NCBI GenBank assembly: GCA_903822205.1 | Contig: CAIJOK010000039.1 | Coordinates: forward strand, 1 to 64,000 | DNA from: an uncultured beta proteobacterium | GTDB lineage: Bacteria; Pseudomonadota; Gammaproteobacteria; Burkholderiales; Burkholderiaceae_C | DNA: 64,000 nt | Reading direction: 5' to 3' | In this document: positions 48,401 to 57,892 of the stretch, piece by piece | Numbering within the stretch: position 1 is the stretch's first letter | Layout: each line of letters starts with the position of its first letter | The notes under the pieces: model-generated | The model's input: the letters and a program-made list of their open reading frames with translations, nothing else | What the model was told of the DNA's origin: nothing | Database searches by the model: none | Program-made: the position numbers and the translations under genes

Positions 48401-49170
48401 ACAACGAATTTAACCTGGACGTGGCCCAGGAACTGTTGGGGGATGTGGGCTTGCAGGTCTCCCTGGCCACCGATGGTGAACAGGCCCTGGCCTGTTTGCA
48501 CCAGCACCCGTTTGACTGGGTGTTGCTCGATATTCAGATGCCTGTGATGGACGGCATTGAGGTCATTCGCCGCATCCGCGCCAACGAACAGACATCGGGC
48601 ATTTGCGTGATCGCCATGACGGCCAATGCGTTCATGGAAGACCGCCAGAAATACCTTCATGCGGGCATGAACGATGTGATCACCAAGCCCATTGATCCTG
48701 AGCATCTGTATGCCACCCTGCTGAAGTGGCTGCGTGCGCCATTGGCTGACCCCGCTGTGGTGACGCACCTCACGCCGTCAGTTGCCCCGCGCACTTTGCC
48801 AACTTACGCTGCCGCGATTGACTTTGAGTCATTGTCAGTGTGGGATGCCAACATGCTGCATCTGACCGTTGGCGATGACCCTGCCACGCACCGCCGCCTG
48901 TTGAACAAATTTTTGGTCAGCGCACGCACCCAAGTGGCCGCCATCATGCAGGCGGCTGATGGGGCAATCTGGGACAGTGCTGCTGATATCAGCCACAAAC
49001 TCAAGTCCGCTGCACGAACCGTAGGGGCCATGCGTTTGGGTGCGTATTGCGAAGCGCTTGAAAAATCCGGCAAAGCAGCCGACACATCCCCATGCAAATC
49101 GCTGGCCGATGCCTTGCAAAAAACTTTTGTTCAAACAAACAGTGCCATCAGCCAATTACTTTCGTCGTGA
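45403..49170 (+). CDS. Cache-PAS hybrid histidine kinase with receiver and HPt domains
   Basis: 1255 residues. Membrane segment 1 (about 7-25), a periplasmic dCache sensor (about 30-280), membrane segment 2 (about 293-311), three PAS domains (about 328-448, 452-575, 580-705), a coiled coil, HisKA with the phospho-acceptor His747 in SHEIRTPLNAV, HATPase (N box GNAIKFTHRG, G box FGGTGLGLA), a receiver with Asp1043 in LLDIQMPVMDG, and a C-terminal HPt with His1198 in ISHKLKSAARTVGA. It can thus run a full internal His-Asp-His phosphorelay. The ligand is unknown. No partner gene sits beside it. Confidence 0.92.
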   Translation: MNYTARIITIAMALNGIVAAIAWTSLDKSRLKFEEIAKVATQNLSKFVASDLDAQYHDADLALQVVADEYERQSLAKNPSGAAINALIKRQLQLHPALISIRITDTGGETILGYEGLRPPPGSNIAHRPYFIQLRQDPNAALVISPPILGKISGKWGISFARRLNDREGTFKGIIFAFLDVAALQTKLAQLAPGGKTQVSVTDSQFGLIAQFPAPPTGYDTVGKVLWSQGLKQSLAKGPDSGTYLDHVEGAEGVDRLYAYLRHTQYPFYVGASISKDDYLGGWYNEVKVTGAMWVAFALATCISAWLLVRAWQRRERIEQTLKYERMRLGEVIWSAHVGTWEWRVQTGEVLFNARWADIIGYRLEDLAPVNLSTWRHRMHPTDVEVAQGLLERLYRRELEFFECEVRLRHQQGHWVWVLDRGRIVDWATDGQPLRMVGTSQDITDRKNAEERQVHAVLDATPESMLMVAPDGAIRFANQMAVASFGYAQAELSGLNVDALVPASMRDGHRHHREAYLQNPVARAIASEGKLRATRKGGLEFPIEINLSHFAFHGESLVIASIKDITVRKRIEEQLQSSHALLHELSEQVPGVFYQFKLSGNGIFSAPFASRGLMDMFGLEPEHLTENAVAIFESVVQEDRPSFTASVMKSAQTMQNWTGEFRVLLPDGSIRWREGHAHPIRQGDGSILWHGFVWDATQRFEAASQLQALNETLELRVRQRTQELNAALHTAEIAMKSRGEFLTKMSHEIRTPLNAVLGMTYMALRSNLPSRERGYLERIRVSGDHLLAIINDILDFSKIDAGKLVLEEINFGLDPMLQGIIQLTETKAHDKGLTLVLDVDANVPRHLCGDVLRLRQILLNFIGNAIKFTHRGGVTVHVHHVHLLADEHDPSDLPTCMLRFEVQDTGIGLSDDQKSRLFQAFEQGDNSITRKFGGTGLGLAISRELTLMMGGEIGVSSHEGLGSTFWFTARLRHATGSMDEQTTLSDRQALHGARVLVVDDNEFNLDVAQELLGDVGLQVSLATDGEQALACLHQHPFDWVLLDIQMPVMDGIEVIRRIRANEQTSGICVIAMTANAFMEDRQKYLHAGMNDVITKPIDPEHLYATLLKWLRAPLADPAVVTHLTPSVAPRTLPTYAAAIDFESLSVWDANMLHLTVGDDPATHRRLLNKFLVSARTQVAAIMQAADGAIWDSAADISHKLKSAARTVGAMRLGAYCEALEKSGKAADTSPCKSLADALQKTFVQTNSAISQLLSS

Positions 49171-49253
49171 ATGATGATGACAAATTCTTGAGCTATGTTT
49201 GCATTTGTGAATGAAATAACTTGGCTATGTTGAGACAGCGACGTTAATTATTG

Positions 49254-51010
<1,757 letters not shown>

Positions 51011-51153
51011 TGCCCCCGCTACAATGCGCGGCTTTTTTGGGCATTGCGCCGTGATGGTTTTGCCCAAGCGGGTCACCGCCACCCTTTGGCGAGGTTTGGC
51101 TTTTGGCAGCTTGTCAGTTTGTCAGGGGCTGTTTGTAAATATCGGAGATTCCA

Positions 51154-51387
51154 ATGGCACGTGTGTGCAAAGTAACGGGCAAAGGCCCCATGGTGGGCAA
51201 CAAGGTGTCCCACGCCAATAACAAAACCAAGCGCAGGTTTTTACCTAATCTACAGTACCGCCGTTTTTGGGTAGAGTCTGAAAGTCGCTGGGTCCGCATC
51301 AGGATTTCAAATGCCGGTCTGCGTTTGATCGATAAAAAAGGAATTGATGTGGTCCTTGCAGACCTGCGCAGCAGAGGCCAAGCTTAA
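51154..51387 (+). CDS. rpmB: 50S ribosomal protein L28
   Basis: 77 residues, the usual length. [20 protein letters not shown] and [20 protein letters not shown] are L28 signatures. It is followed 70 bp later by rpmG, the standard rpmB-rpmG pair. CGGAG six to seven bases upstream of the ATG is a good ribosome-binding site. Confidence 0.98.
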   Translation: MARVCKVTGKGPMVGNKVSHANNKTKRRFLPNLQYRRFWVESESRWVRIRISNAGLRLIDKKGIDVVLADLRSRGQA

Positions 51388-51457
51388 ATAACCAAAACAA
51401 CGAGACAGATCCAAATCACTACTTCTGTCTTTTCACACCCTCTTTAGAAAGAATATC

Positions 51458-51628
51458 ATGGCAAGCAAAGGCGGACGCGAAAAAATCAAGCTGGAATCTA
51501 CAGCCGGTACCGGTCATTTTTATACCACCAGCAAAAACAAGAAAACCACCCCAGAGAAACTCTTGATCAAAAAGTTTGACCCCAAAGCCCGCAAACATGT
51601 GGACTATAAAGAAGTCAAGCTCAAATAA
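51458..51628 (+). CDS. rpmG: 50S ribosomal protein L33
   Basis: 56 residues beginning [20 protein letters not shown] and ending DYKEVKLK. It has no cysteines, so it is the zinc-free (C-minus) form common in proteobacteria. Located 70 bp after rpmB, with AGAAAGAAT before the ATG. Confidence 0.97.
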   Translation: MASKGGREKIKLESTAGTGHFYTTSKNKKTTPEKLLIKKFDPKARKHVDYKEVKLK

Positions 51629-51743
51629 ATTTGTTTTCAATATTATTTCGATATTATTAGACCCACCACACACCTAGAGACAATCTGTATGTGGCGGGTC
51701 AAGGCAACGGCAACCGAGCAGTTTTAATCATTTTGCGGTTTGT

Positions 51744-53708
51744 ATGTCTCTGCCCCCGCAAAAAAAACCCAGTCCGATGGGTAGTGCATTACAAGGTTCA
51801 TTACCAGATGTATTATTTGGACCATTAAACGATTCATTAAACGATTCATTAAATGATTCATTGTCCGGATTGAACAGTGTGGCCCTGGTGGGTAACCCCA
51901 ACTGTGGCAAAACGGCTCTTTTTAATCTGCTGACGGGTTCCCGTCAAAAAGTGGCCAACTATGCCGGTGCCACCGTCGAGCGCAAGATGGGGCAGGTTCG
52001 GCTGTCAGGCGCTGACGTGACGGTCATCGACCTGCCGGGCATCTACAGCCTGACCCCCGCCACCCCTGACGAACAGGTCACCCTTGAGGTCATCGAGGGC
52101 CGCCGTGCTGGCGAGGACGTTCCCGATGCCCTGATCATGGTGGTCGATGCCACCAACCTGCGCATGAATCTGCGCCTGGTGCTTGAGATCAGGCAACTGG
52201 GCCGCCCCATGCTGGTCGCCCTCAACATGATGGACGAGGCCCGCGCCCGTGGTCTGCACATCAACACCGCCGTCCTGGCCAAGGAACTGGGTTGTCCCGT
52301 GGTTGAGACCATCGCAGTTCAGCCTGGCGGACAGACTGCCCTGCTGGCGCAATTGGCCGTTTGGGCGCTGCCTGAACATCGGCCAATGGTGACCATGCCC
52401 CCAGCAGAGCCGGCCACACCCACCCAATGTCAGGCTGAAGTGCGGCGCATTGTGGCGTTGGTTTCCCCCGCGCCGGTAGTGTCTGGGCGTTTGCAAAAGC
52501 GCTTGGACGATTGGGCATTGCACCCGGTCTGGGGCTTGGCAATTTTGGCGTGTTTGATGCTGCTGATGTTTCAGGCGGTATTTGCCTGGGCTGATTGGCC
52601 TATGAGGCTGATTCGAAGCGGCGTAACCGCCTTGGGCGATGCGGTCAGTGGCCTGATGGAGGTGGGGCCGGTGCGCAGTTTGATCGTCGATGGAGCGATA
52701 GCCGGAGCCGGCAATGTGCTCGTTTTTTTGCCACAGTTGTTGATTTTGTTCTTTTTTATCCTGGTGCTTGAAAACTCTGGCTACTTGCCCCGGGCGGCCT
52801 TTTTGCTGGACACGCTCATGCGGCGGATGGGGCTGTCGGGCAGGGCATTTATCCCGTTGTTGTCGTGCTTTGCTTGTACCGTTCCCGGCATCATGGCCAC
52901 CCGATCGATCGCCAGCCGGCGTGACCGCCTGGTGACGATCATGGTTGCACCGCTTTTGACCTGCTCGGCGCGCCTGCCGGTCTATGCCCTGCTGATCGCC
53001 GCTTTTGTCCCTGACCGCAGCCTGTGGGTCTTTAACCTGCGGGGCCTGGTGCTGTTGGCGCTCTATGCTGTAGGCATTTTGACGGCCATGCTGGTGGCCT
53101 GGCTGTGCAGGCATCTATGGCTTAAAAACCGCTACCAGCCGCTGATGCTTGAGCTGCCACCCTACCGTTGGCCGGTGTGGCGCAGGGTGCTGCACGATCT
53201 GGCGGCACGTGCCCTTGACTTCATAACCCGCGTGGGCACGGTTATTTTTGTCCTGGTGGTGCTGTTGTGGTTACTGGCCAGTTTTCCGGCACCGCCGCCG
53301 GGGGCCACAGGCGCGGCCATTCAATACAGTCTGGCTGGACATTTGGGTTTGATGCTTGAGCCTGTATTGAGGCCTATCGGGTTTAACTGGCAAATTGCTG
53401 TGGCCTTGGTGCCGGGGCTGGCCTCGCGTGAGGTCGTGGTGGGTGCTCTGGGCACCGTCTATGCCCTGTCGGCCGTCGGTGCTTCGACCCCCCTGGGCCA
53501 GGTGATCGCACAAAGCTGGTCGCTGGCAACGGCGCTGTCGCTCTTGGCTTGGTTTGTCTTTTCACCTCAGTGCGTTTCTACCCTGGCTGCCGTTTTGCGG
53601 GAGACGGCCTCATGGCGCTATACGGTGTGGATGGTGTTGTACCAGTTTGCTCTTGCCTATGCGGCGGCTTTTGTCACCTACCGATGCACCCTGTGGCTGA
53701 CGGGGTAG
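51744..53708 (+). CDS. feoB: Ferrous iron transporter FeoB
   Basis: 654 residues. The N-terminal GTPase has G1 GNPNCGKTALFN, G2 region with NYAGATVE, G3 DLPGIYSL and G4 LNMMD. The membrane domain has two Gate halves with about eight to nine segments and the conserved CFACTVPGIMATR. It takes up Fe(II). The usual partner gene feoA is not next to it. The N-terminus before the GTPase is extended by NDSLNDSLNDSLSG, from a 12-bp tandem repeat. Alternative start at Met12 (51777). Confidence 0.95.
   Translation: MSLPPQKKPSPMGSALQGSLPDVLFGPLNDSLNDSLNDSLSGLNSVALVGNPNCGKTALFNLLTGSRQKVANYAGATVERKMGQVRLSGADVTVIDLPGIYSLTPATPDEQVTLEVIEGRRAGEDVPDALIMVVDATNLRMNLRLVLEIRQLGRPMLVALNMMDEARARGLHINTAVLAKELGCPVVETIAVQPGGQTALLAQLAVWALPEHRPMVTMPPAEPATPTQCQAEVRRIVALVSPAPVVSGRLQKRLDDWALHPVWGLAILACLMLLMFQAVFAWADWPMRLIRSGVTALGDAVSGLMEVGPVRSLIVDGAIAGAGNVLVFLPQLLILFFFILVLENSGYLPRAAFLLDTLMRRMGLSGRAFIPLLSCFACTVPGIMATRSIASRRDRLVTIMVAPLLTCSARLPVYALLIAAFVPDRSLWVFNLRGLVLLALYAVGILTAMLVAWLCRHLWLKNRYQPLMLELPPYRWPVWRRVLHDLAARALDFITRVGTVIFVLVVLLWLLASFPAPPPGATGAAIQYSLAGHLGLMLEPVLRPIGFNWQIAVALVPGLASREVVVGALGTVYALSAVGASTPLGQVIAQSWSLATALSLLAWFVFSPQCVSTLAAVLRETASWRYTVWMVLYQFALAYAAAFVTYRCTLWLTG
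51828..51863. repeat. 12-bp tandem repeat in 5' end of feoB
   Basis: Three copies of AACGATTCATTA (the last with two changes), coding for Asn-Asp-Ser-Leu repeats in the FeoB N-terminus. In frame. Confidence 0.9.
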
Positions 53709-53720
53709 GGGTCGGTTGGA

Positions 53721-54026
53721 TTAACCCCCGTGGCTGATTTTGAGCCTGATGGACGCAACAGGCAGGTCACAAACGCGCAGATGGGCCTCAAGCGCCGGCA
53801 GAAGTTGGCGCATTTTGGCGGCTGTTGCGGTGTTGGCCAGCAGCAGACACCAGACACCGTCTTGCAAAGGTCCTGCCTTGATGGCGGTGCGCAAAGCAGG
53901 CGGAATCAAAGCACTGACAGCCTGATAGCGTTCGCTGGACTGACGGTGAATGTCCATCAGCCTGGCCAAAGTGGGGTTGCTTTGACTGGCTTGCAGCAGG
54001 GTGACAGAGGGTGCGTGTGGGTTCAT
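53721..54026 (-). CDS. DUF721 family protein (DciA-like)
   Basis: 101 residues of the DUF721 family, which includes DciA, the replicative helicase loader of most bacteria. The core LLLANTATAAKMRQLLPALEAH resembles the KH-like part; the protein is shorter than classical DciA, so helicase loading is an inference. It converges with feoB, 12 bp apart, and has no obvious ribosome-binding site beyond a weak one. Confidence 0.75.
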   Translation of the reverse strand: MNPHAPSVTLLQASQSNPTLARLMDIHRQSSERYQAVSALIPPALRTAIKAGPLQDGVWCLLLANTATAAKMRQLLPALEAHLRVCDLPVASIRLKISHGG

Positions 54027-54122
54027 GGTGAACGGGCGGTGTGCGATGTGATGAATCCAAGCATAACCTTGGATGCCTCCATCGATCAGAGGCTAGGACA
54101 TTCAGACGTTCAGATACGCAAC

Positions 54123-54149
54123 AAAAAACCCGCACACGGCGGGTTTTTT
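54123..54149 (-). terminator. Rho-independent terminator
   Basis: CCCGC-ACACG-GCGGG flanked by six A on the left and six T on the right, so it can act in both directions. On the minus strand it follows the small gene at 54175-54366 by 26 bp, which supports that gene being real. Confidence 0.88.
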
Positions 54150-54174
54150 GTGATCCGTCACAGTCCTACAGGCA

Positions 54175-54366
54175 TCATGCGTAGGTATTGACGCTATTGC
54201 CGGTCGTGGCGGTGGGGTTGGACACCTGAGCTTGAACCACGGGGTCCGGCGCAGGCGGGGCCTTGGCTTTGGTGCCGTCGGTGTCTCCGTCCGAATCGAC
54301 AGACGCAGACCGTGTCGGCGGCGTGGGGGCTGCGCTGGTCGGTGAAATGCTTGACATAGTAGCCAT
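54175..54366 (-). CDS. Small hypothetical protein, Ser/Thr/Pro-rich
   Basis: 63 residues, no cysteine, no signal peptide, disordered-looking, with a short acidic DSDGDTDG core and a C-terminal SVNTYA. I do not know the family. Support: GGAG about eight to nine bases before the ATG, and a strong terminator after the stop. A start at Met4 is possible. Confidence 0.55.
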   Translation of the reverse strand: MATMSSISPTSAAPTPPTRSASVDSDGDTDGTKAKAPPAPDPVVQAQVSNPTATTGNSVNTYA

Positions 54367-54819
54367 AAAGGGGTCTCCGTGGGGGGTAAAAAAAAGTCCA
54401 GTCAGACATCACCAAACTTATCACAAAACGCATCACAAAACGCATCACAAAACTCATCACCATTGTCAATCCATGCTCAACCCGTTTGATGCGTCTGACC
54501 TTTGTTTATCGTCTGTTTGGAGCGCAGGTAAAGGAACATTTTGAATATTTGGAACATTTCAAATCGCTCAGCAGACGGCACGTTATCAACGCTGCCCTGC
54601 ATCGTCACATCGACGCACTGCGGTCAGGCTCTCGCAACGTCTCGCACGGCATTTATCCTGATGGGCATCCCGAACGGAATTGATAAAAATAACTTACGTA
54701 ATAAGTTAAAAAACAATAGCACTCCATGCAACAAAGACGTGCATTAGCGCTTGTATTGCTATAAATTTAACAGATTTAATTTCTTGTTAATTTATCGTTA
54801 ATTTATCGTTAATTGATGG
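54367..54819. other. 453-bp intergenic region with tandem repeats
   Basis: Holds a 12-bp repeat of TCACAAAACGCA (54421-54460, about three copies), then AT-rich DNA, then an 11-bp repeat (54786-54829) that runs into the neighbouring gene. A 65-residue frame at 54486-54683 resembles nothing I know and I do not call it. Confidence 0.55.
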
Positions 54820-54829
54820 TTAATTGATG
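54786..54829. repeat. 11-bp tandem repeat overlapping a stop codon
   Basis: Four copies: GTTAATTTATC twice, then GTTAATTGATG twice. The stop codon of the membrane-linked methyltransferase gene (54820-54822) lies in the last copy. Confidence 0.88.
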
Positions 54830-55575
54830 ATCTGGTAAATCCACAGAGGCCGTCCGTCAGGGGTTGGCAGCACAGCGTGGGCTTGCAGTTGCTCTGCCTC
54901 AAACTCAAGACTGACCAGCCAGGCTCCAGGCCTCAAATCAGACAGGGCCTTGTTTGCGGCACGCCCCATGCTCTCGGGGCGCTGAAACACGTACACCATC
55001 TGGTAGGTTGACCAGTCGGCCTGCCAGATGTCCCCTTGGCGCACTTGTGCCCAAGGGCATCGCAGAGCAGAGAGTATTCGCAGGGGCCAGCTCCACTCCA
55101 AGCCGTGCAACAGGGCATCAGGATAGGCACCGTGCAGTGCGATGAGGCCGTCGCCCAGCCCGCATCCGGCATCCAGAATGTGTACGCTTGATGACGATGA
55201 TGGCAAGAGTGGCAGAGGGGCAGCGCGGGCCAGGCCCAGCAGGGCATCAGACGGCGTAGGAAAAAGGGGGGCATCGCGCCAGGCGTTCAGGGGGTAGATC
55301 AGCAACAGCGCCAGCAAGGGCAATAGCCAGGCCCAGCCTGGCAAACTGGCTGTATTGGCCAGCAGCCAAGACACTGGATAGCCCATGCCGATCATCGTGC
55401 GCCGCCACCAAGTGGCCCCCAGTACGCTGGCCGCCACGCCCATCAGGCAGGCACTGGCCGTGGCCAGCCAAGCGCTAACCCCCAGGTAGGGCAAAAGTGC
55501 TGCCCCCCCCCAGGCCAGTCCCCAGACCAGCACGGCAGGCAGTGGCCAGGTGAAACGCGCAAGATAAGAGAGCAT
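54820..55575 (-). CDS. Membrane-anchored SAM-dependent methyltransferase
   Basis: 251 residues. Three membrane segments at the N-terminus (about 8-30, 35-57 and 75-95) are followed by a class I methyltransferase fold with motif I ILDAGCGLGDGL near residue 133. Later motifs (GLEWSWPLRIL, QGDIWQADW) fit a Rossmann-type enzyme. The target is unknown; membrane location suggests a lipid, quinone or membrane protein. It seems to be an isolated gene. Confidence 0.75.
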   Translation of the reverse strand: MLSYLARFTWPLPAVLVWGLAWGGAALLPYLGVSAWLATASACLMGVAASVLGATWWRRTMIGMGYPVSWLLANTASLPGWAWLLPLLALLLIYPLNAWRDAPLFPTPSDALLGLARAAPLPLLPSSSSSVHILDAGCGLGDGLIALHGAYPDALLHGLEWSWPLRILSALRCPWAQVRQGDIWQADWSTYQMVYVFQRPESMGRAANKALSDLRPGAWLVSLEFEAEQLQAHAVLPTPDGRPLWIYQIIN

Positions 55576-55803
55576 TACAAAATGTTTTATACCCTATAAA
55601 TATAAAAAGAAGAGCAGTCAATGCACTGTTCTAAAGCGTAAGACACTGATTTTGCAAATAGATTGTGTAAATAATTTATTTTAATCGATATCATGCACTG
55701 GCGCGGTAGCGTCAATACAAAATATCCGAAGGCAACAACGTGGTACGCCAGTCCTATCAAACCACATTTAAATTCGCTGGCAAGCCCGCTTTAACCATGA
55801 CTG
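55576..55803. other. 228-bp intergenic region
   Basis: AT-rich and without a gene I recognise. It carries the likely promoter for the membrane-anchored methyltransferase (minus). No restriction-enzyme gene is present here beside the DNA methyltransferase. Confidence 0.5.
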
Positions 55804-56784
55804 TCACTGTAGATGCTGGTATGGTGGGATCGGGCAAGCCCGCGAATCCTGCCGATAGTATTCAGTTGCAATGGACTCATACACCGTGCCCTCGCTTGTT
55901 GTGTGCTCTGTCAGGTCAAGGTCATTGGCGGCAACTTTGCAGTAGGCCTCTGCGAGCTCAATGCCGATGGCGTTGCGGTTTAATAATCTGGCTACGCGCA
56001 TCGTTGTCCCTGACCCATTAAAAGGGTCCAAAACAGTATCGCCCTCTTGGGTGAAAAGTTTGATAAACCACTCTGGCAGACTCTCAGGAAATGCCGCTGC
56101 ATGGCTGCGGTTGCTGCATTCAGTCGCTAAATGCAAAACATTGGTGGGGTAAGCCAAATCACGCCCCACCCAGTTTTCAATTTTTTTGCCAAAGCCACTG
56201 CCAACTTTGGATTCATCACGGGTCTTATCCGTTGCGCTCAAGGACTTCAAACGTGCGTGTTTCCAGTCGCCCATGGCAACCCGAACCGCGTCCTGGTACA
56301 TGGTAAATTTCTTGGCTTTGGTAAAATGAATACATCGCTCCCAAGCATCGCGAAACCGATTGGGCCATTTGCCAGGATAACAATTGCGCTTGTGCCAAAT
56401 ATATTCTTCGGTAAATAACCAGCCCTGCTTTTTCATGGCCAGGATCAATTCCATCACATAGGTATGACGTTCACCATCGACCACACGTTCTTTAATGTTC
56501 AGCACAAAAGAACCGGTAGGCTTTAAGACGCGCCATAATTCTGACGCGATGGGTAAAAACCAATCCACATAGTGATCTGCGTGGATACCACCATAAATAT
56601 TTTGACGCTGGTCCGCATAAGGGGGCGATGTCACAATCAGGTCCACAAAGGCCGCTTGTAATTTTTTTAACTCTTGCAGGCAATCGCCTTCATACAGTTT
56701 GAGCGCAGGCGGCTTTGTTGGGGCAACGACAGCCGCTGGATTTGGGGTTACGCCCGGGTTGTCAAATAACTCGATATTCCTCAT
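55804..56784 (-). CDS. DNA N4-cytosine methyltransferase (class beta)
   Basis: 326 residues. Motif IV TSPPY at residues 52-56 comes before the SAM-binding motif I DPFNGSGTT near residue 250, the order of class beta enzymes; SPPY predicts N4-cytosine modification. A variable target-recognition region (about 130-225) lies between. No restriction endonuclease gene is adjacent, so it is an orphan or regulatory methyltransferase. Its start codon directly abuts a perfect seven-copy heptanucleotide repeat, so expression may be phase-variable. Confidence 0.88.
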   Translation of the reverse strand: MRNIELFDNPGVTPNPAAVVAPTKPPALKLYEGDCLQELKKLQAAFVDLIVTSPPYADQRQNIYGGIHADHYVDWFLPIASELWRVLKPTGSFVLNIKERVVDGERHTYVMELILAMKKQGWLFTEEYIWHKRNCYPGKWPNRFRDAWERCIHFTKAKKFTMYQDAVRVAMGDWKHARLKSLSATDKTRDESKVGSGFGKKIENWVGRDLAYPTNVLHLATECSNRSHAAAFPESLPEWFIKLFTQEGDTVLDPFNGSGTTMRVARLLNRNAIGIELAEAYCKVAANDLDLTEHTTSEGTVYESIATEYYRQDSRACPIPPYQHLQ

Positions 56785-56840
56785 GCCTTATGCCTTATGC
56801 CTTATGCCTTATGCCTTATGCCTTATGCCTTATGCCCCAT
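56785..56840. repeat. Heptanucleotide SSR abutting the m4C methyltransferase start
   Basis: Seven perfect copies of GCCTTAT (56785-56833) and a degenerate eighth (GCCCCAT, 56834-56840), lying between the parB stop and the methyltransferase ATG, which it touches. On the coding strand each unit contains AAGG, a ribosome-binding-like sequence, and TAAGGCATG directly precedes the gene. Confidence 0.93.
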
Positions 56841-56852
56841 ACGCGTCGTACC

Positions 56853-57782
56853 TCAAACGGCAGCAGGCGGACGCAGCTTGGACAGCAGGGCGGCCAGCTC
56901 GTCTGGCGACCCATACCGAATGCTGATCTCGCCCGCCTCTGTCACCTGTCCATTGCGCAGGGTGCGTTGTTTGGCCCGCACCTTGACGGAGGCCCCCAGC
57001 CAGGTGGACAAGTCAGCCTCTAGTTGCAGCAGGTCAGGCGGTAGGGCAGCGGGTGGCGGTGGGGGCGGCAATGCCTGGCCTGCGCCCAGTTTTTTGACAA
57101 GTCGCTCGGCCTCGCGCACGGACATTTTTTTGGCCACCACGGTGTTGGCAGCGCTAACCTGATGGGAGGTGTCCAGCATCAACAGTGCCCGGGCGTGGCC
57201 CATGTCGATGTCGCCCGCCATCAGCATGGACTGCACCGGCGGGGCCAAATGGAGCAATCGCATCAAATTGCTGGCGGCGCTGCGAGAGCGGCCCACGGCG
57301 TGGGCGGCGGTCTCGTGTGTCAGACCAAATTCGTCGATCAAACGCTGCAAACCCTGGGCTTCCTCAAGGGGGTTGAGGTTTTCACGCTGGATGTTTTCGA
57401 TCAGCGACATGGCAGCCGCAGACTCATCAGGCACATCGCGTACCAGCACTGGCACACTGGCAAGGCCCGCCAACAGGGCCGCCCTGAAGCGACGCTCACC
57501 AGCGATGATCTCGTATTGACCACTGTGGCCGCCCAATTTGTCAGCATTCAGGCGGCGCACCAGGATGGGTTGCATGATGCCTTGCACTTTGATGGACTCG
57601 GCCAGTTCGTACAAGGCACCCTCGTCCATGCGGGTGCGAGGCTGGTATTGGCCGGGAACCAGATCGGTCAGCAACAAGGTGGACGGCGCGGATGCCTCAG
57701 AGCGTTCTGTCGCATCATCAACGCGGGGGCCAAGCAAAGCATCCAGGCCGCGGCCCAGGCCCTTGGGTTTGGTGGTAACCAT
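56853..57782 (-). CDS. parB: Chromosome-partitioning protein ParB (ParB/Spo0J)
   Basis: 309 residues: N-terminal CTPase/ParB-box region (LVPGQYQPRTRMDEGALYELAESI), ERRFRAAL box, then the helix-turn-helix with GLTHETAAHAVGRSRSAASN and a C-terminal dimerisation domain. It binds parS and loads SMC near the origin. The 110-bp gap to parA is ordinary for this pair. It lies 68 bp upstream of the DNA methyltransferase on the same strand. Confidence 0.95.
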   Translation of the reverse strand: MVTTKPKGLGRGLDALLGPRVDDATERSEASAPSTLLLTDLVPGQYQPRTRMDEGALYELAESIKVQGIMQPILVRRLNADKLGGHSGQYEIIAGERRFRAALLAGLASVPVLVRDVPDESAAAMSLIENIQRENLNPLEEAQGLQRLIDEFGLTHETAAHAVGRSRSAASNLMRLLHLAPPVQSMLMAGDIDMGHARALLMLDTSHQVSAANTVVAKKMSVREAERLVKKLGAGQALPPPPPPAALPPDLLQLEADLSTWLGASVKVRAKQRTLRNGQVTEAGEISIRYGSPDELAALLSKLRPPAAV

Positions 57783-57892
57783 CTTTTCTTTCGTTGTGAG
57801 GGTGATGTACGATTGTTGTGTGACTATCTTTTTTGTAGCTGCCGAGGCTTAAGCAACAAGCCTTGGCGGGCCGTAACCCGTGGCCCATGCAT

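Noticed and set aside
51660..51715. Hairpin after rpmG as a terminator
   Set aside because: GACCCACCACACAC pairs with GTATGTGGCGGGTC only imperfectly and no T-tract follows, so I do not call it.
52005..53114. Long minus-strand frame opposite feoB
   Set aside because: Low-complexity, Gln/Arg-rich reading typical of an antisense shadow of a GC-rich membrane-protein gene.
55740..56021. Plus-strand frame as a cognate restriction enzyme of the m4C methyltransferase
   Set aside because: Most of it is antisense to the methyltransferase 3' end, and it has no endonuclease motif.
56699..56926. Plus-strand frame through the 7-bp repeat
   Set aside because: It encodes a monotonous repeat peptide (Leu-Met-Pro-Tyr-Ala-Leu-Cys type) and overlaps parB and the methyltransferase in antisense.
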